A stretch of DNA of 64,000 nucleotides from Salminus brasiliensis (Eukaryota; Chordata; Actinopteri; Characiformes; Bryconidae). A program made the translations under genes and the position numbers. The notes below the pieces were generated by a model, which did not search any database, was not told the origin of the DNA, and saw only the letters and a list, made by a program, of their open reading frames with translations. Shown piece after piece: positions 1 to 9,394 of the stretch; positions within the stretch are counted from its first letter, which is position 1; every line of letters begins with the position of its first letter. Location: positions 39,061,342 through 39,125,341 of the forward strand of contig NC_132880.1 in the NCBI RefSeq assembly GCF_030463535.1. Direction: 5' to 3'.

Positions 1-496
1 ATGGCCATTCCACCATTTTTCTGAGTGCTTCATATTTGGGAGATAGTTCATGCCACAGGGAGAACATCACATGTTGTCTCCCTATGATGTCTCTGAAGTC
101 CCCTGCTCTGGAGTGTGCAGACGTATAATCAGATATCCCACCATAGCTGCCACTCCACAAGCATGATTCATTAATGCTGCTGACTTTGGCTCCTTGCAGC
201 GAAAACCACACATACTCCCACCTTGTTTCCATTCTCTTCATCCACTCCTACCTTTACAAAGCCATCCGAGGTGTTCAGTCTGGTCTTTTAGTTACTGCAA
301 GTGTGTTACAAAGTATGAAACCACTGTGTACTATGAATGTACCAGTGGTAAAATTAATGTATTAAAAGTATATTTTATACTTTATATTATATTTTATATT
401 ATATTATATTACTTTATATTCTATTATATTTTTATATAATATTTCTGCCCCTTGAAATGTGGAAAAACATGCTGATATTTTATCTCTTTTCTGTAG
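1..496 (+). other. Intron of the C18orf21 orthologue (partial)
   Basis: This stretch precedes the first recognisable coding exon and ends in a good acceptor (pyrimidine-rich tract then CTGTAG at 491-496). It carries an AT-rich stretch of TATATT-type repeats at about 362-440. I see no upstream C18orf21 exon here: nothing translates to the helical and first zinc-ligand (CPYC-like) parts of the family, so those exons lie left of the window. Confidence 0.7.
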
Positions 497-693
497 ATGG
501 CCACCTGTCATGCTTGCAATAAGACGTCCAGGCAAGTTGGAGTTAACAGGGATTTTCTGGCTGCCTTTTCAAAGACCTATGGCACCCCGATGAGCATGGG
601 CAAGCGCAGGACTCCTCAGTCATCAAACAAGCCTACTCCAAAGTCTGGGATCCATGAGAAGACACCACACAAAACACCTCACAGAACACCGGC
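497..693 (+). CDS. c18orf21: C18orf21 penultimate coding exon
   Basis: Acceptor CTGTAG precedes 497 and donor GTAAGT begins at 694. The exon opens on a codon boundary and leaves two bases of an Ala codon, completed by the first base of the next exon. It encodes the CxxC of the zinc ribbon and most of the basic linker. Confidence 0.85.
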
Positions 694-970
694 GTAAGTT
701 AACTTAAACTTCAGTGAATTGTCATTTATAAAACCTGAGCAGACCTCCATGTTTGCTTGAACATTTATTGACCAGCTGTTAACCATGAGCTTTCTTCACT
801 CTTTTTTTGTTTTCTCTCTTTGCAGGTCAAAATCATCTGACCCCAGCAGCTCATCAAAGACAGAGAGTGGGAAGAAGTCCGCTTTCTCTCGTCTTCGGAA
901 GCTACTGATGCTTGAGGATAGCCAGAAGAGTAAAAAAGGGGGTCTGAAAGACTTCCTCTCCTCTTTGTGA
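497..970 (+). CDS. c18orf21: C18orf21 (UPF0711) orthologue, C-terminal part, two exons
   Basis: Two coding exons, 497-693 and 826-970 including the TGA, encode the last 113 residues. The 5' end is missing, so the ATG at 497 is internal; in the human protein this point reads as a continuous hydrophobic segment leading into a Cys pair. What can be seen is CHACNK near the start, which is the second C-x2-C pair of a zinc ribbon, then a basic Ser/Pro/Thr-rich linker with repeated K/R-TP motifs, then the hallmark C-terminal block FSRLRKLLMLEDSQ followed by a terminal FLSSL. Both blocks match human C18orf21 in order and spacing. The family is related to the Rpp21/Rpr2/Snm1 zinc-ribbon proteins, and the human protein has been reported as a nucleolar RNase MRP subunit; I recall that rather than read it here. 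The linker is poorly conserved. The main uncertainty is the missing first half, not the identity. Confidence 0.85.
826..970 (+). CDS. c18orf21: C18orf21 terminal coding exon
   Basis: Acceptor TTTGCAG ends at 825. The exon completes the split Ala codon and encodes SKSSDPSSSSK, then the conserved FSRLRKLL block, then FLSSL and TGA at 968-970. The protein ends at FLSSL, whereas the human protein has a few extra residues. Confidence 0.87.
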
Positions 971-1740
971 GGGCCTTGAGGGTCAAAGAAACCCCACACG
1001 GCAGGCTGTGGCCTACTTTGAGCAGCGCTCCTGGAATTCAGAGCAGCTCGGAGAGTGGGGCAGGGGGTTTGGACTGCTGGTCACTTCCACGTGTGCCACA
1101 GTGCCACCAAGTGGATGAGTGGAGGAGTCTCTACAGCCTGGTTTACAAACTCCACGCTTCCATACTACCAGCACAGTCACCCCCAAATCGTACGTGTTCC
1201 CTCTGGGGTGTCCTGGGATCGGTCATGTCCCGTTTGAGTTAAGGACTTGGAGAGAACCACACAGTTAATTACACAGCCTTCACAGAGGTTTTCAGCACAG
1301 CTGGATGCCTGTAAGCACTGTATCTGTGCTATAAAGGAATGTCGTCATTTGTTTTTATATCACTGGCAACTAGAGGGGAAGGGTCACTTTGGTTGCTTAT
1401 TGAATGTCCAGTGATTGTTCATTGAGTTTACACATGAATATATATGTGATCCTGTTATTTAAAGATCACTACTACTACTTTTTATATCAATGCCTTTGTA
1501 ACAGAGATCATTTGTACACTTAAGGTGCACACATGGTCAAAGTTGTGATTGTTGCTAGTGGTTCATCTGATGTTTACATTTGCTGGGCTGTTCTTCTGCC
1601 CTGCAACTGTATTTCAAAGACCAAAGATGTGTTGTTGAATGTCACTCTCATGCAATTTCAGCCAAATACAGCTTGTTGGAAAATCACTGTTTTTATGTAC
1701 TTCATCACTTTCTATTTTCAATAAACCAGGTCCACACTGA
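971..1740 (+). other. c18orf21: C18orf21 3' UTR with poly(A) signal
   Basis: Non-coding sequence follows the stop. A canonical AATAAA at 1720-1725 is the first good polyadenylation signal downstream, so the transcript probably ends near 1740. The exact cleavage site cannot be seen. Confidence 0.6.
1720..1725 (+). terminator. AATAAA polyadenylation signal of C18orf21
   Basis: AATAAA hexamer about 750 bases after the stop codon, followed by sequence with no further exon. Confidence 0.6.
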
Positions 1741-2432
1741 ATGAAGATTGTGTGCGACATACTTTCAGCATGTTTATGGAAGTGAATTTAAATGGTTAGT
1801 AACTGGTTCTTGTAAATAAGGAGATAATTAGACCTGTTTGACCCTATGTCTACTTCACATGATGGATTTCAGAGCCTCTCAAAGTCATTTGCTATACTGA
1901 TATCCAGTGTTTTTCACCCACTTGTATCTGTTGATGCTACAAATACACTTAGAAAGGCATTAAAAATATGTAATGTAATCTTTATGTGTACAGGATTACA
2001 GGATGTCATCCTACAGATTAGGAACAAAGGAGATGATGATCATGGAGATCATGTCTAATCCAATATTTGAAACTTTTTCTTTTTTAACGCGCGTCATTTG
2101 GTTTAAAGCGTCAACATAACACACTGATATTTATTGGGGTCTCAGCATTGAATTATACATGTGAGAGAAGGTACTATTAGTATTTCATAGCTGAAAATTA
2201 ATTATGTGGGATTATTATAGTATGATACTTTTTTGAGAATTAATCCTTACTCTAAAATTCGATAAAGTCCTTTCATTAAGCAAAGAACTGAAGGTCTGTC
2301 CCTTTTGGATGTTAATACAGTGGAAATGTGATTGTAGCAAAACGTGTGGGATAGGGACTACTTTTCCGTCTACCCCTTCTCATTTTGCTCATACACAATA
2401 TGTGAACATGATTTAGTCCATATAAGTCCATT

Positions 2433-2587
2433 ATGGTCGCTGTTATGTAAAAACCTATTCTTGTATCTCCGAAATGGCAACTTTACAGCATAAAAACCTT
2501 CATAATTTCAATGGAAGTCAGTGTAAAAAGATTTTTTCCAAGTCATTTTATGACACAATGTAAAAGACAACTGCCAGATCTGAACTA
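2433..2587 (+). repeat. Interspersed repeat, family B, partial
   Basis: It begins with a GCTGTTATGTAAAAACC-like end followed by TTGTATCTCC, the same end seen in reverse at 48,785-49,012, 54,305-54,532 and 56,690-56,830. It is about 150 bp, non-coding and cut on the right by the neighbouring MITE. I infer a non-autonomous DNA transposon; I cannot name the class. Confidence 0.5.
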
Positions 2588-3058
2588 CACAATGTGGATA
2601 AATATATTGGGCCAACTGCTCATTCATGGTTTCTTGCCTTAAATTAGGTGTATTAAAAAAAGAGTTGGGAGTTTGTTGGAGTAACTGTCTGTACTGTCCG
2701 GGGAAGAAGGCTTTCTACTACATTTTGGATCACTGTTGTGAGGGTTTAACTGCATTCAACAAAAAGCCCGTTAGTGAGATTAGGATGTTGGATGATCACC
2801 TCCCCACCTCATCCCAAAAGGACTGCCTCCCAGCCCAAAAGGTGGGGTGGTGTGGGCTTTTTATACCTCTCTAGCCCACACCTGGCATTAGGCATGGGGT
2901 CAATGGGAGCCATAATTTTTCTCTACTCCAGAGGGTCCTAATCTATTGCCAATGCTTTACTCCAGGGTCTAGACAATCTCTGTCAGCAATGGGTGCAACT
3001 TAAAGTAGCTGAATGCATTCATTAGAAGGGCTGTCCACAAACATTTAGACATAGTGTA
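2588..3058 (+). mobile_element. MITE family A, copy 1 (near full length)
   Basis: Copy of a family present at least seven times in the window. Shared landmarks are GCTCATTCATTGTTTCTT near the left end, GGAGTAACTGTCT.CTGTCC, GATGTTGGATGATCA.C.CCCAC, a TTATACC.CTCTAGCCCACACCTGGCATTAGGCATGG-type block, and a right end of GTCCACAAACATTT.GACATA.AGTG. The ends are imperfect inverted repeats and match the TA-target style of Tc1/mariner-derived MITEs. The left terminus is diverged and there is no open reading frame. Confidence 0.75.
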
Positions 3059-3149
3059 AACAAATTAGTCTACAAGGTATTAGGTAAATTAAGACTTTTA
3101 AAAATATATGTATTAATACTGGCATAATATCCTTAATAGTTATATGTAT

Positions 3150-3350
3150 CTGAAGGTAGATACCAAAAGGTATTCGAAATAAAATTAGCAATATTCATAA
3201 TTATTCCCTATTTTCCTGTAGTTTAATTGAGCAGAGCGGAGCAGGTACTAAAGAACTGCTCCGCTCTGCTCAATTAAACTACAGGAAAATAGGGAATAAT
3301 TATGAATATTGCTAATTTTATTTTTAATACCTTTTGGTATCTACCTTTAG
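3150..3350. repeat. Large near-perfect palindrome upstream of rp9
   Basis: Left arm 3150-3244 and right arm 3256-3350 are reverse complements with only a few mismatches (notably around 3175-3176 against 3324-3325). The loop is 11 bases (3245-3255). The arm tip carries GAGCAGAGCGGAGCAG and its complement. Neither arm matches the neighbouring MITE. It ends about 80 bp before the probable rp9 promoter. Confidence 0.92.
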
Positions 3351-3377
3351 GTGTGTGTGTGTATATATATATATATA
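3351..3377. repeat. Short GT/TA microsatellite
   Basis: GTGTGTGTGT runs into TATATATATATATA directly at the outer edge of the palindrome. Confidence 0.85.
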
Positions 3378-3424
3378 ATGAGGGACTCTTATTTTGATAG
3401 CTCGAAAAACCAGCACCAAACCAG

Positions 3425-3575
3425 CTCACCCGGAAGCGAATAACAGGCTATTAACTTTCTATCGCTTCAGCTGAAGAAACAACAGAAAGGGTTTTTAAGT
3501 GTTTGTTCAAAAATTGAACTGTATTAATACAAACTGTACCTTTGTAAAGTTAGTAGATGTCCAAAACCAACTGCA
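3425..3575 (+). promoter_or_regulatory. rp9: Probable rp9 promoter and 5' UTR
   Basis: A CCGGAAGC motif at 3430-3437 is a consensus ETS/GABP-type site, typical of TATA-less housekeeping promoters. It lies about 140 bp before the rp9 ATG. No TATA box is evident at a useful distance. The start of transcription is not determinable here. Confidence 0.45.
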
Positions 3576-3724
3576 ATGTCGGACAGAAAGCGGCGCAGAG
3601 ATCACGACGAGGAAAAACGAGACAAAAAGAAGCCCAAAGACTCCAAACATGAGGAGGCGAAATTCAAGAAACACACTGCTAAACTCACCCAGGAGGTGCA
3701 GGCGCTGAAGCACGTGGAGACCTT
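3576..3724 (+). CDS. rp9: rp9 coding exon 1
   Basis: The ATG at 3576 is the first in this frame giving MSDRKRRRDHDEEKRDKK. The donor GTAAGT starts at 3725 and leaves two bases of a Phe codon. The frame is open further upstream, but the upstream codons show no family similarity, so I chose this ATG. Confidence 0.85.
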
Positions 3725-5701
3725 GTAAGTTAGTCACTTACATTAACGGGTTATAAGGCTTTATGGGTTATGCATTGCTAATAGGTGTCCTTTTGGAAAT
3801 GCACAACTGGTTAACGTGCTTTGTGGGGACGTCAGTGATCTGGTGGCAGTCGTGGTGTTGAGTGTGGAGATGTTAGAGACACCCAACAGTCACTAATAAC
3901 TAATAACCACCAGATAAAAGCATATCTGCCTTATCTATATGTCTCTTTTCCCTTTGCAGCTATGAAAACCCACCCCCTGGACTTATAAAGGTCTGTCAAA
4001 TGATGATGATGATGATGATGATGATGATAAATCCATATGCTCTTCAGATAGGCTCACATTATAAAGGCTAATCTCACTGTTTGCTCATTGTAGACCTAAA
4101 TCAGTGTTATTTCCTGTCAACATACTTGCAGGAAGAAGAATACAGACCTGAAGACTGTATTCCTGATGCTCCTGGTAATGAGAATGCCAGGGATTTCTTG
4201 GCCCATGCACCAACCAAAGGACTGTGGATGCCTCTTGGAAAGGAGGTCAAAGTAATGCAGTGTAAGTCAGCAGCCAGCTGTCCCAATACGTCACAAGAGA
4301 AATGAGAGGCTGTTTCATAGCCTGTGAGGTTAATCCAAGGTGGGGAAACTAAACAAGAAGGAAAGATCCTTGTTTACAAGAGAGCCGATACTTTTTGGGA
4401 GACAGTGTGTTAGTGTGAGAGAGTTTAATGAGCATGCAAACACAGCTGTTCAGTGGCAAATGGGGTTTGTCTTCCTGTCAAAATGAGCAAACTGCAGTTC
4501 TTTAGTACCTCCCACAGACCAGGTGGTGTCACTTTTGTCCAAGCAGTAATGGGCTGCCTTTTTCATTCATGTATTCTGAGCGGAGATGGCCAGGCTAAGG
4601 AAACTGTAGCTTGGAGGAGTGGTAGAGTGAAGGCACTCGGAGTATGTCATAGACGTTGAAATAAGAGAATAAGCAAATACAATTTTTATTATTATTTTTG
4701 TCAAATTATTGACAGTGTTATATCTGATCTTTGAAATCTTGCTGCTCCCTCCACAGAAGGTGACTGTTAGAAGGGTCTTGTGTCTATTTTAGGCTGGAGG
4801 TGCAAGCGGTATGGCCACAGGACCGGTGACAAAGAATGCCCCTTTTTCATCAAAGGCAACCAAAAACTGGAGCAGTTCAGAGTGGTGAGTCCCTCAACAG
4901 AATGTGATCTGTCCTTGAAAAAGGTCTTAAAATCTAATGTCATGTAATTATGGACTGTGGCAGGAAGACTCTGAATAATACAAGTTTTAAGCTTCATGAT
5001 TTGGTCTGGTAATATATTTAAATACAAGTTTGTGTACAAAAATAGTAGAAATGCTTGTGCTCTCATAGCAGTGTTTAATTTCATATTTAGTGTTGACAAA
5101 AGTGACTTATCACAAAAATTAATAATTTGGTTGCAGGCACATGAAGACCCAATGTATGACATCATTAGGGAAAACAAGCGCAATGAAAAAGAGACCAGGT
5201 AAATTCCCCCTTTCACTTTCCCACATGGGACACCCCTTCTGATGAATGCATTCCGCTACTTTAGGTTACACCCATTGCTGAAACAGATGTGCAAATGCAC
5301 ACACACTTCCACACCGTTTGTCTCCCTGTAAAGAAATACTGGCAATAGAAAGGACTCTTTGGAGGAGATGAACATAACCCATTTGGCACCATGCCTGATG
5401 CCAGGTGTGGGCTGCAGGGGTATAAAACCCCCATCATTGAGATGTACAGCAGTGGAACTGTGTTCTCTGGAATGATGGTGCTTTGTCCATGGGGCAGTGG
5501 TGGCTCAGCGGTTAGAGCTCCCGGCTACTGATGACAGGGATGTGGGTTCGATACCCGGGCTCGTCAAGCTACCACTGTTGGGCCCTTGAGCAAGGCCCTT
5601 CTCCCTCACTGCTCTCCGGGCGCTGGAGTTGGCTGCCCACCGCTCTGGGGGTGTGTGTGCGCTCACTGCCCCTAGTTCACTAGTGTGTGAGTGTGAGTGT
5701 G

Positions 5702-5732
<31 letters not shown>

Positions 5733-8230
5733 TCACTACCACACACACATGCAGAGGACACATTTCGCTGTACATAGTAGACCTGACAGACCTTTACCTC
5801 TACCTTTAGTTGGGGATGAGGTGTAGTAATCATCCAACATCTTGACCATCCAGCAATGCTCCAGAATTGGGTAGAACGCCTTCCCTGAACAGTAGAGACA
5901 GTTATTCCAACAAAAGCAGGATAAAATCAATAATTTAGTCCATATGGTGTGTAAACCTACAAACCTCTGTCTTTGTCCAGAGCTCATTTCAGAATCTGCA
6001 AAGTAAGACCGTAAGTGACGAGACAACATATTCAAGTATAACGCAGAGTATTTAATGCAGTGATGATGTTGTGTTTGGAAAGTGACTTGTTCATTTAAAA
6101 GGAAATCATCCATTGTGGTTCATGCAGTTCATGTCTTTTAAACACACCATACTTGAATTTTTAAAAGCCCTGCCAGCTCAGGGATCGGTTATGTAATTAG
6201 AAAGTAATTTAGAACATGAAGACCTATCATGAACATTCTTTATAAATGCTTAACTGTATCTGTGCATCAAAAGAGCATGTAGCCCAGACTATTATGTAAC
6301 TGTTCAACACACTGTAATTATCATGAGCTATGTGATGACGCCGTACTTCTGTTACAAAGGGGTAATTAGGTGCTGCTGGGGGAGTAGTAAACTTTCTGCA
6401 GGCATGGAGTTGATTTCATCTCTTATTTAGGCCTCATATAGACACAAGTTTCCAGTGGAGCAGCATTTTACAGTCTGTCAGGCTGAGTAGTGTCTGGGTG
6501 ACGTGGTGTTTTTTTGTTTGTTTGTTTGTTTGTTTTGTGTTTTATTTTTTAACATTTAAAAAAAAAAAAAAAAGATCAGCACACATCACTTTAATGGTTT
6601 ATAATTATTGAGTTTAGGCAATGTGAAACCGCTGTTCTTTGTCTTTATGAAAATTAGCTATTCGGAGACAGTTTTCTTGTCTTATTGACGGCTTAGTGCA
6701 GCTTGTCAAAAAAATACAAGAAAAGTCTTGTTAAATCCAGAGTTGAAAAACAGATTTGAGGGGCTTTGCAACTGATGCAACCATCTCAGCATGAAGAGAA
6801 GCAAATCAATGGGAGCGAGGCTGTGCGAGTGGGGTGCTGCTGCTGTGCGGTTCCCAGGGATACGGACCTCTAGGGGAGGATATGGACCCTCTGAAGAACA
6901 AGGCCCCACTGATAGATTCTTAACAGTTTCATGGCTGCATGGGAACGGCTATATTGAAGTTAGTTGCATGTTGTACCTTGTGATGCAGGCTTGTTGACAT
7001 ATGCATAAATGCATATCCAATCAATGCAAGTTTATTTGCAAGGACCGGTAATGCCTATGAATTTTTCAGTAGATATGTGTGCAAACTAGGTGCCTTTCCT
7101 GCACCATGTACTTATACATTTGAAACCCTTGGTCAGATATCACATTCTGCGATGTTAAGAAATATCAGTCCAGTGTGAAAAACAGTATTGGATTTGGAAG
7201 ACCAAGAAAAAGTTCTCAGAGAGAACTGCATGGATTTTGGCAAATGAAAACTCCCATATAACTGCCTGCAAGAAAGAGTAGCTGAGTCAAATAAAAGTGG
7301 TGCAGTGTTGCTTGCACAGGCAATATTCATGGAAGGAATAAACCTTAATTGTGAACTTAAATTCTAGACTGCCACTTATATCAATCAGCCATAACATTAG
7401 TACATAACATCGACAGTATCTGCGGTCTCTGAAATCTATAAAGGGGTGGGATATGATAGGCAGTCCGTTCTTGAAGGTGATGTGTTAAAAGCAGGTGAAA
7501 TGGGCAAGCATAAGGATCTGAGGCACTTTGACAAGTTGTGATGGCTAGATTACTGGGTCAGAACATTCTCCAAAACATCATGCAGCTCTTGTAGGGTGTT
7601 CCTGCTGTGCAGTGGTCAGTACCTACCAAAAGGGGTTCAAGAAAGGACAACCAGTACAAAGGCGTCAGGGTCAGTGGGCACCCAAGACGCATCGTAGAGG
7701 CCCCACCTCACAACTTAAAGTATCTGCTGCTAACATCTTGGTGCCAAATACCACAGGACACCTTCACAGGTCTTGTGGAGTCCATGCCTCGAGTGGTCAG
7801 TTGTGGTGGCACAAGAGCACATACTTCGCATTAGGTGGTGCTAGTGTTGCAGTTGATTGGTGTGTAGATATGTACTTATTTGTGTTCAAAAGGCGGTATA
7901 TATATATTTATTTATTTTATTATTTTATTATTTTTATTATTTATTTTATTATTTAATTTTATTTATTTCTTCCCTACAGCACACACTGCATGGTCTGTAT
8001 TAATTCTGTAACTACTACTTCTATGCAGGATCCAGCAGCTAAGGCAGCTCTTACAGGACACCACATCTGACTCAGACTCATCCTCATCCAACTCCTCCTC
8101 CTCCTCCTCTTCCTCTCGCCACACCCACAAAAAGAAAAAGAAAAAAGAAAAGAAAAAGAAGGAGAAGAAGAAGAAGCGCAAGAGGAAGAAGAAACACAAG
8201 TCGAAGAGTAGTGATGATGGCTCAGACTGA
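3576..8230 (+). CDS. rp9: RP9 (retinitis pigmentosa 9 / PAP-1) orthologue, complete, six coding exons
   Basis: Exons 3576-3724, 3960-3990, 4132-4261, 4793-4884, 5137-5198 and 8029-8230 join in frame to 666 nt, 221 residues plus stop, the length I recall for human RP9. Residues 1-50 are charged and Lys/Arg/Glu-rich and differ from the human N-terminus. From YENPPPGLIK (about residue 51) to the KRNEKETR region the match is almost residue for residue, including DCIPDAPGNE and AHAPTKGLWMPLGKEV. A zinc knuckle has ligands C104, C107, H112 and C119 (C-x2-C-x4-H-x6-C). Residues about 155-185 hold a helix, then Asp/Ser and a Ser run; residues about 189-216 are Lys-rich, then DDGSD. The family is nuclear, was found as a Pim-1 partner and is linked to pre-mRNA splicing, and human mutations are linked to retinitis pigmentosa; these are family knowledge. 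All six exons have standard GT-AG junctions, so the gene looks intact. Confidence 0.95.
3960..3990 (+). CDS. rp9: rp9 coding exon 2 (31-nt microexon-like)
   Basis: Acceptor CCCTTTGCAG ends at 3959 and the donor GTCTGT starts at 3991. It completes Phe and encodes YENPPPGLIK, a highly conserved RP9 segment. The short length is real because the frame and flanking sites fit exactly. Confidence 0.92.
4132..4261 (+). CDS. rp9: rp9 coding exon 3
   Basis: Acceptor ACTTGCAG ends at 4131; donor GTAAGT starts at 4262. It encodes EEEYRPEDCIPDAPGNENAR through KEVKVMQ and the first base of Cys104, the first zinc-knuckle ligand, so the knuckle is split between exons 3 and 4. Confidence 0.95.
4793..4884 (+). 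CDS. rp9: rp9 coding exon 4 (zinc knuckle)
   Basis: Acceptor CTATTTTAG ends at 4792; donor GTGAGT starts at 4885. It encodes the rest of the knuckle, WRCKRYGHRTGDKECPFF, then IKGNQKLEQFRV, nearly identical to human. Confidence 0.96.
5137..5198 (+). CDS. rp9: rp9 coding exon 5
   Basis: Acceptor TTGCAG ends at 5136; donor GTAAAT starts at 5199. It encodes AHEDPMYDIIRENKRNEKET plus two bases of Arg. The donor is followed within about 15-20 bases by a transposon end. Confidence 0.95.
5491..5807 (+). mobile_element. tRNA-derived SINE, nested in the MITE
   Basis: A tRNA-like head has box A TGGCTCAGCGG at 5501-5511 and box B GGTTCGATACC at 5545-5555. The body follows with TTGAGCAAGGCCCTTCTCCCT and a GT-rich microsatellite, then a tail containing GCAGAGGACACATTTCGCTG, common to fish SINEs of the HE1/AFC sort. 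It interrupts an otherwise continuous MITE, so it inserted later. Confidence 0.85.
5691..5731 (+). repeat. GAGTGT/GT microsatellite inside the SINE
   Basis: GTGAGTGTGAGT changes to uninterrupted GT dinucleotides. Confidence 0.9.
6506..6574. repeat. GTTT array and poly(A) run in rp9 intron 5
   Basis: About five TTTG units are followed by AT-rich sequence and an 18-base A run at 6557-6574. Confidence 0.85.
7378..7866 (+). mobile_element. Tc1-like transposon, internally deleted, with transposase remnants
   Basis: The ends ATCAATCAGCCATAACATTAG and AGTTGATTGGTGTGTA are imperfect inverted repeats. Inside, the + strand shows a broken N-terminal piece (ATGGCTAGATTACTGGGTCAG reads MARLLGQ, then VQWSVPTKRGSRK) joined directly to a C-terminal piece (NLKYLLLTSWCQIPQDTF, then GLVESMPRVV). 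Both resemble the start and end of Tc1-family transposases, with the DDE core missing and stops and shifts in the remainder. It cannot code for an active enzyme. Confidence 0.82.
8029..8230 (+). CDS. rp9: rp9 terminal coding exon (Ser-rich and Lys-rich tail)
   Basis: Acceptor CTATGCAG ends at 8028. It completes Arg, then IQQLRQLLQDTTSDSD, a Ser run encoded by TCC/TCT repeats, RHTHKK, a long Lys/Glu/Arg-rich stretch, and KSKSSDDGSD with TGA at 8228-8230. This matches the human tail in order and composition. The low-complexity codons make length change likely. Confidence 0.94.
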
Positions 8231-8860
8231 ACAAAGAAAGCTAGTGTTGGTATCCCTGTCGGGAGATGAATGATGTTTCTAGACATAGCTCTAGAGCTGC
8301 AGAAGCTATGGAGATCTCTGTTGGACCTCTACTTTGGCTCCACCCTTCCCCCTAGCCTGCTGGGTGCTCCCTAAAGCTGTTTAATAATGCATACAGGCAT
8401 TTCATCCCCCCTGTCAACAAGGATGGTCTGCTTATGTGACATCTTCATCCGCCCCATAGCTGGATGGTTCATATTAGCATGTATGCGCCTCAAGATTGTC
8501 TTTGCTTGTAGAGGAAGGCATATTTGTATTGAATGTATTGAGTGTTTGCTGCGTGTGCTTTGCAAGTGATTCTATGTAGAGCAGTTTACCTGACCAAGCT
8601 TGAGCCAAAACCTACACTAATGCTAAATTTCCGGAGGTGAATTTGTATTGACATTGCAGTGTAGTCCATGATTAGGCATCATCCATATCTAGCAGACCGA
8701 CCCAATGTGAAAGAAATTAAAATTACCATGTTTATAATAATATGCTGTCCAGTTGTAAGATAGACGCATGCAAATCTGGAAAGTATGTTCATTCTGTACT
8801 GCTGAAAATTCATTCATTTATTTAAAGTGATGCTATTAAACACGTTTTCAGTGTTTTCCT
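8231..8860 (+). other. rp9: rp9 3' UTR (end approximate)
   Basis: Non-coding sequence after the stop. The best nearby polyadenylation-type hexamer is ATTAAA at 8835-8840; no AATAAA is seen closer. The true 3' end is uncertain. Confidence 0.4.
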
Positions 8861-9007
8861 CACTTGTGAAGCCATTGGGTGAATTATTGTCACAAGAGAA
8901 TCTTGCACTTGCACTGAAATTTCACCTACGCCATGAATGCCTTCCTTTTGCTCTGTGCTAATAATGGATGTTTTCGATCGTCATACTTAAGTGAATATAA
9001 AAGATAT

Positions 9008-9260
9008 TAGGGCTGAACAATTAATCAAATATAATCAAAACCAACATTCAGAACCTCTAATTAACTTAATCTTGCCCGTATTCATTTCTTTTTTTTCTTT
9101 ATTCTATTAGTAGAATTCAAACACTAAACAACTCAAGCAGCTTGTACCGAAAAACAATGCTTTGTCTGTCATGCATTAAAATGATCGTTGATTAATAATA
9201 ATCAAGGTAAAATGTTCACTTAATCGTGACATTGATTTGAGGCCATATTGTCCAGCGCTA
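9008..9260. mobile_element. MITE with TAGGGCTG/CAGCGCTA ends
   Basis: It opens TAGGGCTGAACAATTAATC and closes ATATTGTCCAGCGCTA, an imperfect inverted repeat. Internal AATTAACTTAATCTTGCC is typical of a fish MITE with GGGCAATTAATC-type ends. A partial relative lies at 42,283-42,365. I assign it to hAT-like only tentatively. Confidence 0.65.
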
Positions 9261-9394
9261 GACAATATTTTACAATGTTATCATAAATTGCCACAGGATT
9301 TTTCCCAAATGCTTCTCCTGTAATTAAGTCACTGCAATTATACAGTCGTTTTAGTCTATTCTCAGTTGAAAAACACACAGTAGAAACATTTGCT

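Larger units (their letters stand above)
1741..3429. other. Intergenic region C18orf21-rp9
   Basis: About 1.7 kb with no supportable gene. From left to right it holds unremarkable AT-rich sequence (1741-2430), a copy of an interspersed repeat with a GTCACAC/AAAAACC-type end (about 2433-2587), a MITE (2588-3058), a large palindrome (3150-3350) and a short GT/TA array (3351-3377). Confidence 0.7.
5213..5949 (-). mobile_element. MITE family A, copy 2, reverse orientation, split by a SINE
   Basis: The segments 5213-5490 and 5808-5949 together read, in reverse complement, as the MITE: the CACCATGCCTGATGCCAGGTGTGGGCT block, then GATGAGGTG.AGTAATCATCCAACATC, then TCCAACAAAAGCAGGAT, ending in AGTCCATATGGTG. 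The left end (ACATGGGACACCCCTTCTGATGAATGC) lies within about 20 bases of the rp9 exon 5 donor. The outer right end lacks some internal bases. Confidence 0.78.
5199..8028 (+). other. rp9: rp9 intron 5 (2.8 kb, repeat-rich)
   Basis: The only long rp9 intron. It holds a minus-strand family A MITE interrupted by a SINE (5213-5949), a GTTT array and A-run (6506-6574), non-repetitive sequence without exons (6600-7375), an internally deleted Tc1-like element (7378-7866), and a TTTA-rich tract just before the acceptor (7903-7975). Confidence 0.85.

Noticed and set aside
174..439. Small genes at the left edge (60-80 codons)
   Set aside because: No recognisable domains; the frames run into AT-rich intron sequence just before a genuine acceptor.
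4767..5216. 149-codon open frame antisense to rp9
   Set aside because: It lies over rp9 exons 4-5 and their introns in the opposite strand, has no family resemblance, and is explained by the rp9 coding constraint plus chance.
5491..5570. tRNA gene on the + strand
   Set aside because: Boxes A and B are good, but the acceptor arms do not pair and the sequence runs into a SINE body and tail. It is also nested in a MITE.
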